NCBI RefSeq assembly: GCF_900172295.1
Contig: NZ_FWFL01000001.1
Location: forward strand, 496,001-560,000
DNA from: Roseovarius litorisediminis
GTDB taxonomy: Bacteria; Pseudomonadota; Alphaproteobacteria; Rhodobacterales; Rhodobacteraceae
Direction of reading: 5' to 3'
DNA: 64,000 bases
Within the stretch, counting starts at the first letter, position 1. Each line of letters begins with the position of its first letter. The notes under the pieces are model-generated. The model made no database searches and was not told where the DNA came from. It was given only the letters and a program-made list of their open reading frames with translations. Below, piece by piece: positions 8,992 through 19,185 of this stretch. A program made the translations under genes and the position numbers.

Positions 8992-9780
8992 TTAATCCTT
9001 GCGCCGCAATTCGATTGGCGCGAATACTTCAGATTGCCGGATCTCAGCCTTGCCCTCTTTCACCAGTTCAAGCGAGGCCGCAAAGGTTGATGCAGTCGCC
9101 GACCGGCGGCGCGCCGGATCGGTAGTAAACCCTTCAGGCAGATAGGTGGAAATATCGGTCCAGGTCCCGGCAAACCCGATCAGCCCGCGCATCCGTTCCA
9201 ACGCCTGCTCCAGTGTAAACAGCGCATCGCGGTCCATCACATAGGGCCGGAATTCATCTTTGGTGCGGATGCGGGCATAGCCCTGCATCAGATCCAGCAA
9301 CGTGGCGGTATAGGTTACACGTTTCACCCGGGTGACGTCCTCGGGGATGCCGCGGGCGAAAAAATCACGCCCCAGTCTGTCACGCGCCATCAGACGCGCC
9401 GCAGATTCGCGCATTGCCTGCAAACGTTCCAGCTGAAATGCCAGGTGCGCGGCCAGTTCCTCGCCCGAAGGGCCTTCCTCGGAGGGATCGGGGGGCAACA
9501 GCAAGCGGGATTTCAGAAAGGCCAGCCAAGCCGCCATTACCAGATAATCCGCCGCCAGCTCGATCCGCAGCGCCTTGGCTTTTTCGACAAAGGTCAGATA
9601 TTGGCGCGCCAGCTCCAGCACGGAAATCTTGCGCAGGTCCACCTTTTGCGTGCGGCTGAGCATCAGCAACAAGTCCAGCGGACCCTCAAAACCATCGACG
9701 TCAACGATCAGAGATTCCGCAGCCATACGATTGGCCACGCTTTCCACCCGTCCCATCTCGTCAAAGGTTTCGTCTGTCAT
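8992..9780 (-). CDS. scpA: Segregation and condensation protein A
   Basis: A 262-residue ScpA kleisin. The hallmark FEGPLDLLLMLSRTQKVDLRKISVLELARQY is at residues 30-60; further on is AADYLVMAAWLAFLKSRLLLP. It bridges the SMC heads and binds ScpB. Its ATG shares a base with the nagZ stop, so the two are coupled. C-terminal winged-helix part includes FAASLELVKEGKAEIRQSEVFAPI, as expected. Confidence 0.94.
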   Translation of the reverse strand: MTDETFDEMGRVESVANRMAAESLIVDVDGFEGPLDLLLMLSRTQKVDLRKISVLELARQYLTFVEKAKALRIELAADYLVMAAWLAFLKSRLLLPPDPSEEGPSGEELAAHLAFQLERLQAMRESAARLMARDRLGRDFFARGIPEDVTRVKRVTYTATLLDLMQGYARIRTKDEFRPYVMDRDALFTLEQALERMRGLIGFAGTWTDISTYLPEGFTTDPARRRSATASTFAASLELVKEGKAEIRQSEVFAPIELRRKD

Positions 9781-10784
9781 TACCCGCGCCCGTTCATCAG
9801 CGCGTCAAGCTTTGCTTCAAGGGCCGAAATGTCAACCTCAACCGGGCGTTTGCGCGCGGCAAGGGCCCGTTCCGCCCGTTTCTGACCGGTTTCCGTCATT
9901 CGCCCGGCAGCTTCGGCCACCTCAACGCGTTCCGCCAGCGTACCATTGCAATGCAGCACCACGTCGCAACCCGCGGCCAAAGCCGCACGCGAGATATCGC
10001 CAAGCGAACCTTTCAGCGCTTTCATCGACACATCATCGGTCATGATCAACCCGTCAAACCCGATCTCGTCGCGGATCACCTGCATCATCCTCGACGACGT
10101 CGTCGCCGGCTGCGGGTCAATCGACGAATAAACCAGATGCGCGGTCATCCCCATAGGCAGGTCGTTCAACGCCTTGAACGGGGCGAAATCCGTTGCCGAC
10201 AGGTCAGCATGAGCGACCCCCACCACCGGCAGGTCAAGATGGCTGTCCACCACAGCGCGACCATGGCCCGGGATATGCTTGACCACAGGCAATACGCCCC
10301 CGTCCAGAAGACCATTCGCCACCGCACGGCCCATATCCGCCACCGTATCTGGATCAAACCCGTAACAGCGGTTTTTCAGAAACGGGTGAGTGTCCGGCCC
10401 GGCCACATCAACCAGCGGGGCACAATTGCTGTCGATCCCCAGATCATACAGCTCCTGCGCAATCAGCCGATAGCGCAGATACATCGCCTTGGCGGCATTT
10501 TCCCCGGCCCCTGAAACCTGTTCCAGCGGCGGCAGCCAGTCTCGCCACAAGGGTCCACGCAGGCGCTGTACCCGGCCGCCTTCCTGATCGATGGTAATGG
10601 GGGCCTCGCGCCCGACGGCTTCGCGCAGGTCACCGCACAGCGCGCGCACCTGGTCGGCACTGTCAATGTTGCGGGCAAAAAGGATAAATCCAAAGGGATC
10701 AAATTCGCGGAAAAGCGCCTTTTCCGGCGCTGTCAGGCGCAGGCCCTCAGCATCCAGAATGCAGGCTCCAAAACGACGGGTCAT
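9780..10784 (-). CDS. nagZ: Beta-N-acetylhexosaminidase (GH3)
   Basis: A 334-residue cytoplasmic glycoside hydrolase family 3 enzyme that removes GlcNAc from GlcNAc-anhydroMurNAc peptides during peptidoglycan recycling. Visible are ITIDQEGGRVQRL, the KHIPGHGRAVVDSH loop carrying the acid/base His and the nucleophile Asp in MTDDVSM. The start at 10784 is chosen because the 48 codons upstream overlap the preceding SPOR gene and are not family-like. anmK at 31.0-32.1 kb acts later in the same pathway. Confidence 0.95.
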   Translation of the reverse strand: MTRRFGACILDAEGLRLTAPEKALFREFDPFGFILFARNIDSADQVRALCGDLREAVGREAPITIDQEGGRVQRLRGPLWRDWLPPLEQVSGAGENAAKAMYLRYRLIAQELYDLGIDSNCAPLVDVAGPDTHPFLKNRCYGFDPDTVADMGRAVANGLLDGGVLPVVKHIPGHGRAVVDSHLDLPVVGVAHADLSATDFAPFKALNDLPMGMTAHLVYSSIDPQPATTSSRMMQVIRDEIGFDGLIMTDDVSMKALKGSLGDISRAALAAGCDVVLHCNGTLAERVEVAEAAGRMTETGQKRAERALAARKRPVEVDISALEAKLDALMNGRG

Positions 10785-10809
10785 TGCAACCGGCCAGCAG
10801 GCGCTGGTG

Positions 10810-11730
10810 TCATCGTGCAACCACCGGAATGCATTCGGCCCGTTCGGCCACCAGGGCCGAGCAAAAACGCCGCGCATCATTGATATCTGCAAAACCCATG
10901 GCACGCAGGCGATAGAAAGTCCGCCCACCGCTCTGGGCCTTTTGGATCACGCGGTCCTTGTCTTCCAGGTATTCGCTAAATTTACCTGACAAGCGCACCC
11001 ATTCCTGACGGGCGACGTCGACTGATTCGTAAGCCCCCAACTGGGCCAGACGCGTGCCCACGGGGATCGTTGCCGGGTCGATTTCAGTTGAGGATTCCGC
11101 GGCAGCGTCACTTTGCTTCGGGGCCACGCTCAACGATGCAGGCCGCACCCGTGGCCGTAAAGACCGCGCCAGACCGCCGGTCACCCTGGGCGCCTCGATT
11201 GCCACGGCAGGTGTGGTTTCTGTTTTTGGTTCAATCTCTTCCAGCGGTACAACGCCTTGCGCCAGTTTTTCGGCAAAGGCCTCAACAGCGGCCAGTTGAA
11301 CAGCCTCTTCATCCACGGGCTTTGGCTCTGCCGCTTCTGCAGAGGGCGTGACTTCACTTGCGACGGCAGTCTCGGCGGGCTGCTTGGCAGGTGGCGCGTC
11401 TTCAAGTGTCAATTCCAGTGGCGCGGGCGCCAGCACCAGACGATCCGCTGGATCAGCCGCAGCCCCTTCGGCGGCAATGTTGTTGACCGACAGGCCCTGA
11501 TGCAGTGCCTCACTGCCACCCGGGTCTTCGGGCTGCACGCGCACCGGACCTTCGGCGGCCCGGACGACAGGAATGCCGCTGACATCCCGGACCAGCAATT
11601 TGTAGCTCCAGACGCCGATGCCAACGATCAGTGCCAGCGATACCGCAGCCCCCGTCAGGTTGGTCAGTTTTCCGATTGTGTCTGCTCGATCCGGTGCAGC
11701 CATCTGCTGCATACCCTGCATTTCCGCCAT
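10810..11730 (-). CDS. SPOR-domain membrane protein
   Basis: A 306-residue bitopic inner membrane protein. A transmembrane segment (about residues 28-47, AAVSLALIVGIGVWSYKLLV) is followed by a long Pro/Ala/Glu-rich periplasmic linker and a C-terminal SPOR domain (from LAQLGAYESVDVARQEW to the end). SPOR domains bind denuded glycan strands at the septum, so a role in division or peptidoglycan turnover is likely, fitting nagZ 25 bases downstream. The second Met (11730) is taken as start since it lies closer to the membrane segment. Exact partner unknown. Confidence 0.87.
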   Translation of the reverse strand: MAEMQGMQQMAAPDRADTIGKLTNLTGAAVSLALIVGIGVWSYKLLVRDVSGIPVVRAAEGPVRVQPEDPGGSEALHQGLSVNNIAAEGAAADPADRLVLAPAPLELTLEDAPPAKQPAETAVASEVTPSAEAAEPKPVDEEAVQLAAVEAFAEKLAQGVVPLEEIEPKTETTPAVAIEAPRVTGGLARSLRPRVRPASLSVAPKQSDAAAESSTEIDPATIPVGTRLAQLGAYESVDVARQEWVRLSGKFSEYLEDKDRVIQKAQSGGRTFYRLRAMGFADINDARRFCSALVAERAECIPVVAR

Positions 11731-11815
11731 ATCTCGCCTCTTTCTCACCGGCGAAACAAAGCTGCCGGGGATTGGTGATCTGCCTCGTGTCCCCGGCGCT
11801 GCTAGGCGGTTTTGC

Positions 11816-13561
11816 TTACCGCATTTCTTCGGCCGGAGTTACGCCAAGAATACCAAGACCGGCGGAAATAACAACGGTTACCGCCCGCGCAAGCGCGATT
11901 TTCGCCTGTGTTGCAGACGGGTCATCCTCTTGCAGGAACCGCAAGTCGGGCTGATCGTTGCCCCGGTTCCAAAGGCTGTGCAAGTCACTGGCCAGATCAA
12001 AAAGGTAAAACGCCACCCGATGCGGCTCGTTTGTGCGACCGGCGATCTCGACGAGACGCGGCCATTCCGAAACCTTTTTCGCGACCGCCAGTTGCGCTTC
12101 GTGATCCAATTGCGCCAGATCCGCAGCGGCCAAGGTGGCATCTTCCACGTCGATACCTGCCTCGCGTGCCTTTCGCAGAACCGAGTTTACCCGCGCATTG
12201 GCATATTGCACGTAGAACACCGGGTTATCCTTGGATTGCTCAAGCACCTTATCAAAATCGAAATCCAGCGGCGCGTCATTCTTGCGGGTCAGCATGACAA
12301 AGCGGGTCACATCCGATCCCACAAGATCAACCACATCGCGCAGGGTTACAAACGTGCCCGCCCGTTTGGACATCTTGAAAGGCTCACCGTTCTTATACAG
12401 CCTCACCAGTTGGCACAGCTTGATATCCAGGCTGACCTTGCCATCACTCAGGGCACTGACAGCCGCCTTCATCCGTTTGACATAGCCACCGTGATCAGCA
12501 CCAAAGACATCAATCAGCATGTCAAAGCCACGGCTGATCTTGTCATAGTGATAGGCAATATCGGGCGCAAAATAGGTCCAGCCGCCATCGGATTTCTTAA
12601 CCGGACGATCCACGTCATCACCATGTTCGGTAGATTTGAAAAGGGTCTGCTCGCGCGGCTCCCAGTCCTCGGGCTTTTTGCCCTTGGGCGGTTCCAGCAC
12701 ACCTTCGTAAATCAGGCCCTTGGCATCCAAGGCATTCAGCGCTTCTTCAATCCGGCCAGTGCCATAAAGCGACTTCTCGGAATAGAACACGTCCATTTCA
12801 ACGCCTAGCGATTTCAGATCCTGACGGATAAGCTCCATCATCGCGTCGGTGGCAAAGGAACGCACCTCGGCCAGCCAGACTGCTTCGGGCTGATCGACAT
12901 AAGCGTCACCTACTTTGGCCATCAGCGCCTCACCCACGGCGATCAGATAGTCACCCGGATATGTACCATCCTCGAACGCCACCGTGGCCCCATGAGCCTC
13001 AAGGTACCGCAGATAGACCGAACGCGCCAAAACATCGACCTGCGCGCCACCGTCGTTGATGTAATATTCACGCGTGACATCAAAGCCCACGAAATCCAGC
13101 AGGCTGGCCAGGGCATCGCCAAAAACCGCCCCCCTTGTATGGCCCACATGCAGCGGGCCGGTGGGGTTGGCACTGACATATTCAACATTTACCTTTTTGC
13201 CCCGCCCCAAATCCGAGCGGCCAAAATCCTCTCCTTGGGTCAGAGCAGCGCGCAACACAGCCTGCCACAGCCCCGGCGCCAGACGCAGGTTCAGAAAGCC
13301 CGGTCCGGCAACCTCTGCACTGGTGATACGAGCATCACCTGCCAGCTTAACAGCCAGAGCTTCGGCAATGTCGCGGGGTTTCATCCCTGCGGGCTTGGCC
13401 AGCACCATCGCTGCATTGGTGGCCATGTCGCCATGGGCCACATCGCGCGGTGGCTCGACCGTGACGTTGTCAAACACCAACCCGCCGGGCAAAGCCCCCT
13501 CGGACTGCATCGTTTCAAGCGCGCCAACCACAAGGCTGCGGATCTCGGTGAACAGATTCAT
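11816..13561 (-). CDS. argS: Arginyl-tRNA synthetase
   Basis: A 581-residue class I synthetase that charges tRNA-Arg. HIGH-type motif HVGHTRGAV near residue 138, [12 protein letters not shown] in the second half, the N-terminal additional domain with [13 protein letters not shown], and the C-terminal DALR anticodon-binding domain ending at [14 protein letters not shown]. Length normal. A tRNA-Arg gene is at 50.3 kb in this window. It leads the SPOR-nagZ-scpAB row. Confidence 0.98.
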   Translation of the reverse strand: MNLFTEIRSLVVGALETMQSEGALPGGLVFDNVTVEPPRDVAHGDMATNAAMVLAKPAGMKPRDIAEALAVKLAGDARITSAEVAGPGFLNLRLAPGLWQAVLRAALTQGEDFGRSDLGRGKKVNVEYVSANPTGPLHVGHTRGAVFGDALASLLDFVGFDVTREYYINDGGAQVDVLARSVYLRYLEAHGATVAFEDGTYPGDYLIAVGEALMAKVGDAYVDQPEAVWLAEVRSFATDAMMELIRQDLKSLGVEMDVFYSEKSLYGTGRIEEALNALDAKGLIYEGVLEPPKGKKPEDWEPREQTLFKSTEHGDDVDRPVKKSDGGWTYFAPDIAYHYDKISRGFDMLIDVFGADHGGYVKRMKAAVSALSDGKVSLDIKLCQLVRLYKNGEPFKMSKRAGTFVTLRDVVDLVGSDVTRFVMLTRKNDAPLDFDFDKVLEQSKDNPVFYVQYANARVNSVLRKAREAGIDVEDATLAAADLAQLDHEAQLAVAKKVSEWPRLVEIAGRTNEPHRVAFYLFDLASDLHSLWNRGNDQPDLRFLQEDDPSATQAKIALARAVTVVISAGLGILGVTPAEEMR

Positions 13562-13710
13562 CTTTTAATTCCTTGTTCGTCGCGCGCCGGTTTACCACTG
13601 CCAGCCCGCGCGTCAATCGTATCGCGCCAAGACGTTCCGACCCGATGTATGCACACCGGGCAGACGGCCACGCGCAAACGACCTGCATAATATGGTCCCG
13701 ACACTCAGGA

Positions 13711-15543
13711 TCAGCCTTCTACAGGGGTATCCTGGTCATCTGCAACCTTGGGTCCAAAGGACAAAATCCGCGTTCCCGGTTCTGCCTTGGGCTCGGACGT
13801 TTCAGAGATCAGGCGCAGAGTCCCTTTTTCCGAATATTCGGCCAGCAATACAGCGTCAGGGTTATGTTCCTGCCAGTCCTTCAGGCTGAAATCCTCGGTC
13901 ATCCGGGTGCTGCGCACCTTCCAGCCTTCGGTACTCTTTCGGGCGATTTCGTAATACCCCATACCACCGGCAATATTGCGCCCGCCCAAGGTGGGTGGCA
14001 ACGCGTGTCGGCTCTGATGCTGCCTTGCGCGTTTTAGCTGAAAAACATTGTCCCTGCCAAACTCGGGCGCCAGATCGGTGGCCACCAAAGTGTTATAAGC
14101 ATCGTTGTCGCTGACCGCGATAACCCTGCCATAGCTCATGATCTCGATCCCATGTTCGGCCGCTTCGGACAGGATATCGCCAAAAAACACCGGCACGCCT
14201 GTATCCCGCACGCTGCGCAACCGGCTGCGGTTGGCATCGGCCACCAGTACCGGCACCTCCAGTTCCCGCAGCTGGCTGGCGAACGCGGCGGCAAACTGCG
14301 ATCCGCCTACAAAAATTACCCCCGGCGTACCTTCCCCTGCCAGCCCCAGCAGACGCCCCAGCGGACGCAGGGAAAACCCATGCAACACCACAGTGGTCGC
14401 CACCAGCGCAAAGGCCAGCGGCGTCAGCAGTGCGGCATCCTCGATACCGGACTGCACCAGGCGCTCGGAAAACAGCCCCGCCACAGCCACCAGAACGACA
14501 CCGCGCGGCCCGGTAAACGCAACCAGCAGCCGTTCCGGCCAATCGAGCTTGGTAAAGGCCAGCGACAAAAGCACCGTAACAGGGCGCACGACCAGAATGA
14601 TCACCGCAATAAAGACCGCCGCGCGCCCCCCCAGCATTGACAGGGCCTCGATATCCATCGACGCCGCCAGCAGGATAAATACACCTGAGACAAGCAAAAT
14701 AGTGGCATGTTCCTTGAACCGCCGGAGCTCGGCATAGCTGGGCAAATCGGCATTGGCGATATAAAGCCCCATGACCGTCACGGCCAGCAATCCGCTTTCG
14801 TGCAGCAGGTGATCCGATAGGGCAAAAACCCCCAGAAGCACCGTAAACAGGACCGGAACCTTCATGAATTCAGGCACCCGCGCCCGGCGAAATGCCTCGG
14901 AAACGGCCCAGCCGGCAGCCAAACCCATGAGTGCGGCCACGATAATGCCGCGTGCCATCTCCCAGAACGCCGTCCCAAGGATTTCAGGGGTGTTGACCAC
15001 CAGGATCAGCTCGAATGCCAGCACGGCGGCAAGCGCGCCGATCGGGTCGTTAACGATCGCTTCCCATTGCAGCAATTGCGCCGGACGGCGTTTCAAACGG
15101 GCCTGTCGCAACAAGGGCGCAATAACCGTGGGGCCGGTCACGATCATGATCCCGCCAAATACCGCGGACGACGCCCAGCCCAATCCGGCGACATAGTGCA
15201 GCGCCAAAGCCGAGCCCAGCCAGCCAAGCGGCGCGCCGACAATCACCAGCCGTTTCACCCCTTCAGCGGCGCCACGCAGGGAATGGAAGTTCAGCGTCAG
15301 GCCGCCCTCGAACAGGATAATTGCCACCGCGATCGAAATCATCGGCCCCATCAGCGGGCCAATATCGCGCTCAGGGTTGAACACGCCCGTCACCGGCTCG
15401 ATCACCAGCCCGGCAAGCAGCATCAACACAATCGCCGGCATCCGCAGCCGCCAGGCCACCCATTGGGCACCGACACCCAACGCGCCCACCAGCGCAAATC
15501 CCATCACCGGCGCCATCGCCCCTGCGACCGTGTCGACTGCCAT
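13711..15543 (-). CDS. CPA1-type cation/proton antiporter with TrkA-N domain
   Basis: A 610-residue membrane antiporter. Residues 1-400 hold about twelve hydrophobic segments, including a MLLAGLVIEPVTGVFNP stretch and FTGPRGVVLVAVAGLFSERL, typical of NhaP/CPA1 transporters. After that comes a cytoplasmic Rossmann domain GVIFVGGSQFAAAFASQLRE with acidic DANRSRL, a TrkA-N (RCK) module that would bind NAD or nucleotide and gate transport. It exchanges Na+ or K+ for H+. It begins three bases after the dGTPase gene ends. The ion is not predictable from sequence. Confidence 0.87.
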   Translation of the reverse strand: MAVDTVAGAMAPVMGFALVGALGVGAQWVAWRLRMPAIVLMLLAGLVIEPVTGVFNPERDIGPLMGPMISIAVAIILFEGGLTLNFHSLRGAAEGVKRLVIVGAPLGWLGSALALHYVAGLGWASSAVFGGIMIVTGPTVIAPLLRQARLKRRPAQLLQWEAIVNDPIGALAAVLAFELILVVNTPEILGTAFWEMARGIIVAALMGLAAGWAVSEAFRRARVPEFMKVPVLFTVLLGVFALSDHLLHESGLLAVTVMGLYIANADLPSYAELRRFKEHATILLVSGVFILLAASMDIEALSMLGGRAAVFIAVIILVVRPVTVLLSLAFTKLDWPERLLVAFTGPRGVVLVAVAGLFSERLVQSGIEDAALLTPLAFALVATTVVLHGFSLRPLGRLLGLAGEGTPGVIFVGGSQFAAAFASQLRELEVPVLVADANRSRLRSVRDTGVPVFFGDILSEAAEHGIEIMSYGRVIAVSDNDAYNTLVATDLAPEFGRDNVFQLKRARQHQSRHALPPTLGGRNIAGGMGYYEIARKSTEGWKVRSTRMTEDFSLKDWQEHNPDAVLLAEYSEKGTLRLISETSEPKAEPGTRILSFGPKVADDQDTPVEG

Positions 15544-15546
15544 GGG

Positions 15547-16716
15547 TCAGGCCCCTCCCCGCTCACCCGCACCGCCGGGCCCGCCCAATAGCCGCGCGTG
15601 TTGTTCCAGCGCAAAACGGTCGGTCATTCCGGCGATATAGTCACTCACCAATCGGGCCAGCGCGGTCTGATCCGCAGCCTCGGCCACGTCCTGCCGCCAT
15701 TGTTTGGGCAAATACTCGGGTTTTTCCAGGTAGAACGGAAACAACTCTTCCACCACACAGGTCACCCGTTGCCGCATTTCGACAACTGCAGGCGCGCGGT
15801 ACATCCGCGCAAACAGGAACGCGCGAATCTGCTTGAGCTCTTCCCAAAGTTCAGCTGAAAACTGGATCACCGGGCGCCCCAGATGGCGCACGTCCCGGGC
15901 ACTTTGCGGGTCCGCTTCCGCCAGAATCCCGCGAGAAGTGACAATCACATCCTCAACCATCACTCCGAACACCCGCCTCAGCGCCTCGTGCCGCCGCCGG
16001 TATGCGTCCAGACCAGGATAGCGCGCATCAACCTCGTCGTAACAGGGTCCCACAATTGGCAGGGCACGCACATGTTCCTCGGTGAACAATCCAGCACGCA
16101 ATCCGTCATGCAGATCGTGATTGTTATACGCTATGTCATCGGCCAGCGCCGCCACCTGCGCCTCGGCGCTGGCATGGGTGTACAGTTCCAGATCGTGGCG
16201 CGCGTCGTAGTCGGCCAGGGCATAGGGCAGATCTCCGATAACCGGCCCATTGTGCTTGGCAATACCCTCCAGGGTGTCCCATGTCAGGTTCAGCCCGTCA
16301 AATTCGGCATAGTGACGCTCCAGCGCTGTCACGATCCGCACCGCCTGCGCATTGTGATCAAACCCGCCAAAGGGCGCCATCAGAGCATTCAGCGCATCTT
16401 CGCCGGTATGCCCGAACGGCGTGTGGCCCAGATCATGCGCCAGCGCCACCGCCTCGGTCAGTTCCTGATTCAGACCCAACGCACCGGCGATTGTGCGGGC
16501 CACCTGCGCCACTTCAATCGAATGGGTCAGGCGCGTGCGAAAATAATCGCCCTCATGTTCGACAAAAACCTGCGTCTTGTGCTTGAGACGGCGAAAGGCG
16601 CTGGAATGAATGATCCGGTCACGGTCGCGCTGATAGCACGACCGAAACGCGCTTTCTTCTTCCGCCACCAGACGGCCTCGCGCCTGGGCCGGATCCGAGC
16701 TAAAGCGCGCATTCAT
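15547..16716 (-). CDS. dgt: dGTPase-like deoxynucleotide triphosphohydrolase
   Basis: A 389-residue HD-domain protein of the short dGTPase-like group. Motifs: SAFRRLKHKTQVF, RTRLTHSIEVAQ (first metal His), ALAHDLGHTPFGHTGE (HD pair) and DDIAYNNHDLHDG. It hydrolyses dNTPs to nucleoside and triphosphate, controlling dNTP pools. Start at 16716 (MNARFSSDPAQARGR) is chosen since the further upstream reading runs into the opposite gene. It is divergent from the A-type Fe-S carrier gene with a 77-base gap holding both promoters. Confidence 0.92.
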   Translation of the reverse strand: MNARFSSDPAQARGRLVAEEESAFRSCYQRDRDRIIHSSAFRRLKHKTQVFVEHEGDYFRTRLTHSIEVAQVARTIAGALGLNQELTEAVALAHDLGHTPFGHTGEDALNALMAPFGGFDHNAQAVRIVTALERHYAEFDGLNLTWDTLEGIAKHNGPVIGDLPYALADYDARHDLELYTHASAEAQVAALADDIAYNNHDLHDGLRAGLFTEEHVRALPIVGPCYDEVDARYPGLDAYRRRHEALRRVFGVMVEDVIVTSRGILAEADPQSARDVRHLGRPVIQFSAELWEELKQIRAFLFARMYRAPAVVEMRQRVTCVVEELFPFYLEKPEYLPKQWRQDVAEAADQTALARLVSDYIAGMTDRFALEQHARLLGGPGGAGERGGA

Positions 16717-16793
16717 ACCAACTGTCCTTGTCGCCTGTTCCTGCCGCCCATATATTGCAACTGACCGACAATAGAAACCATCAGGAGCAAGCC

Positions 16794-17117
16794 ATGAACC
16801 TGCCCCCCAAAGTGACCGAGCGTGCCTTTGCCCGACTTGCTGAAATCGGCGCGGGTGATCAGGGCAACGCCCTGCGAGTCGCTGTCGAAGGTGGCGGTTG
16901 TTCTGGGTTTCAGTATGACATAAAGCTTGACGTGCCTGCGGACGATGATCTGGTTCTTGAAGGTCAGGGACAAAAAGTAGTGGTCGATGCCGTGTCACTG
17001 CCATTTCTGACAGGTGCGACAATAGATTTCTCCGAGGAACTGATTGGCGCACGCTTTGTCATCAACAACCCGAACGCCAGCAGCTCTTGCGGGTGTGGCA
17101 CATCTTTCTCTATGTAA
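16794..17117 (+). CDS. erpA: A-type iron-sulfur cluster carrier (ErpA/IscA/HesB)
   Basis: A 107-residue A-type carrier that delivers Fe-S clusters to apo-proteins. The three ligand cysteines are present: Cys36 in GGGCSGFQY, and Cys99 and Cys101 in SSSCGCGTSFSM. Family length normal. It is far from the suf operon at 50.8-59.2 kb, which has no A-type gene of its own, so this may be its carrier. ErpA is the likeliest name; IscA or SufA cannot be excluded. GAGCAAGCC precedes the ATG. Confidence 0.88.
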   Translation: MNLPPKVTERAFARLAEIGAGDQGNALRVAVEGGGCSGFQYDIKLDVPADDDLVLEGQGQKVVVDAVSLPFLTGATIDFSEELIGARFVINNPNASSSCGCGTSFSM

Positions 17118-17144
17118 TCAAAGAACTACGCCGCATATCTCAAG

Positions 17145-18059
17145 TCACTCTGCCGGAACAGCCTTTGCCGGCACACAGCGCACAGGCTCGTGTTGTTGCT
17201 TTGCCTGATCATAGATCAGCCAGACACCCGCAAGAATGACAATGCCCGCGCCGACATAGACGAACGCGTCCGGCGCCTCGCCGAAAACCACTGCTCCGAT
17301 AACCACCATCCAGAGGAACTGAAGGTTCACAAGCGGCGTGACAACATAGGCTGGCAATATCTGCAATGCCGCCACCAGCACCCAGCGGGCACCGAAGAGC
17401 AGTATCGCGTAAGCCAGCACCAACCCCAGATCAGCCAGTCCCATTGGTCTGAAGACAAACGGCAGCGTCAACGCCATCACCCCCATCAGGGCCAGATTCG
17501 GGTAAAACACCTGTGCCAAAAGGTTGTTGTCGCGCATGCCAATATAGCGTGACGCCACCATCGACACCGTTCCAAAAAACGCCGCCGCCAGCGCCACCAG
17601 ATGCCCCAACCCAACCGACCCAAAGCCGCCGGGGAATAGGCACATCACGCCGACAGTCCCCAGGGCCAGGGCCGCCCAGGCCTGTCGCCGCAACGGCTCG
17701 TCCAGAAGCGGGCCAGACATAAGTGCCGCGAAAATCGGGATCAGCGCGATGAAAAGGAAAACGTCTGCAAAGGGCAACAGATAGAAGGCATAAAAAAAAG
17801 CCACAGTTCCTGCCACCGTTGCCCCGGCCCGGATGGCCATGGCCCCGGGGCAACGGGTGCGCATCCCGTGCCCGCTGCGACGATTGAGCAATAGGCAAAA
17901 CACAGCCACCAAACCACCCGAAAGGGCAAAAAGTTGCGGGGCGGCGTATCCTTGGGCGATCATCTTGGTGATCGCGTCCGCCCCGGAAATCAGCAGTGTG
18001 TAAAACCCTACAAGCGCAACACCTGCCACAACCGGCGCCGTGAACACACCGCGCTTCAT
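17145..18059 (-). CDS. EamA/DMT family permease
   Basis: A 304-residue transporter with about ten hydrophobic segments in two EamA repeats (e.g. FYTLLISGADAITKMIAQGY and FLFIALIPIFAALMSGPLL in the first; ALQILPAYVVTPLVNLQFLW and VYVGAGIVILAGVWLIY in the second). DMT proteins export metabolites or amino acids. The start ATG overlaps the stop of the broken gene upstream by four bases (ATGA), so it was translated with it. This makes it the third member of the repeat-peptide row that begins at 19557; substrate unknown. Confidence 0.88.
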   Translation of the reverse strand: MKRGVFTAPVVAGVALVGFYTLLISGADAITKMIAQGYAAPQLFALSGGLVAVFCLLLNRRSGHGMRTRCPGAMAIRAGATVAGTVAFFYAFYLLPFADVFLFIALIPIFAALMSGPLLDEPLRRQAWAALALGTVGVMCLFPGGFGSVGLGHLVALAAAFFGTVSMVASRYIGMRDNNLLAQVFYPNLALMGVMALTLPFVFRPMGLADLGLVLAYAILLFGARWVLVAALQILPAYVVTPLVNLQFLWMVVIGAVVFGEAPDAFVYVGAGIVILAGVWLIYDQAKQQHEPVRCVPAKAVPAE

Positions 18060-19132
18060 GGCCTGCACCGCCGCATGCCGACCCGGGCAAACCCGGCGAA
18101 AAAGCGGTCAAACTTGTCAATTGCAGCCTCGGCTGCACTCAGCACCAGTTGCGCGTCGTCTGAAAGGTCCGCGCCCACGGCCCGGCGCATCGCCTGCCAA
18201 TCAGCACTGCGCGCGCCATCCAGCCGATAAAGGCTTTCCGACAGCTGCCGCAACGGGCCCGACCCGGCCGGGGGTTGCAGAAACATCAGCCGTCCCTCGG
18301 GGATCTGCTGCGCAAATCCGCCCTGCCCGGCCACAGACATGAACCAGTTCACCATCAGAAACTGATTATAGTCGTCACTGGCACCTGCCTCCGGCTGGGC
18401 GAAAACGGTAAACTGCCTGGCCTGCTGCCGCAGCCACCCCTCCCAGATATGGGGCGGCATCTGCCCGGCAAAACGCAGGGCAATGCAGACCTCGGATAGT
18501 AAATCCAGGTTGAGATCAAGAAACGCCAGCGTTCCGGCAAATTTCAGGCTGTCGACAATGGCATCATCCACTTGCGGATCCACCCGGCCATATTCGGAGA
18601 GGTAAAAAACAATATGCGTCAGCTCGTAGGCGGCTTTCTTGTTGGGCAGGGTAAAGGTTTGCGACCGCGCCGCAAAACGGCGCAAGCGGTCATCCAGCCC
18701 GATATCGTCCTACACAGGGTCAATGCCCTGCAGCAGGCACAGCCGCCGCGCCTCAGCGCGTTGCAGGTCCGAAAGTTCCGCCCCCGCCAGACCTTCATCG
18801 GCCACCCAACGCGCCAGCGTTTCACCTTTGGCCCCGGGCATGCCCAGATCCTCCAGATCCAGACAAATCGACAGTAAAAACCTGTAATACTGTGGGAAAA
18901 ACCCCATGCGCTTTTCGATATCCGCGTAAAACGCCTTGTGCGTCGCCAATGCCTGATCAGGCAGATCAACGCCGGTGCTTTTGAACAGGTTCAGCACTTC
19001 GGCGTTTTCCTTGAGCCAGAAAACATCTTCGCCATTACGGCGCTGCCTGGCAAAACGCTCCAGCAGGGCCGCCTGACGGGCGACCTTGCTGTTCTGGCGA
19101 AACGGGGCGTTCAGTGTAACAACATTTGTCAT
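18056..19132 (-). pseudogene. Unknown gene interrupted by one in-frame amber codon
   Basis: One continuous reading frame of 358 codons with a single TAG at 18710-18712. The N-terminal half (140 residues from ATG 19132, MTNVVTLNAPFRQNSKV) and the C-terminal half (from just after TAG, DDIGLDDRLRRFAARSQTF, to 18056) stay in the same frame, with nothing else disturbed. The C-terminal half alone would need the TTG at 18685. The protein looks soluble and mostly helical with no motif I recognise; I recall similar uncharacterised Rhodobacteraceae proteins but cannot name the family reliably. It follows the 21-residue-repeat gene and overlaps the EamA gene. Nonsense mutation, sequencing error or two separate proteins are all possible; the first is favoured. 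Confidence 0.65.
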
Positions 19133-19185
19133 GTCGCAGACCTCCTTGCCAAAAATCGGGCGCAATCACCCCGTCCCGCCATCGG

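Noticed and set aside
11618..12808. Long plus-strand ORF (396 codons) across argS
   Set aside because: It lies wholly opposite a well-supported argS; GC-rich genes give such shadows and the translation shows no domain.
18710..18712. TAG in the unknown gene as a pyrrolysine codon
   Set aside because: Pyrrolysine is not expected in this group and no pyl genes are in the window.
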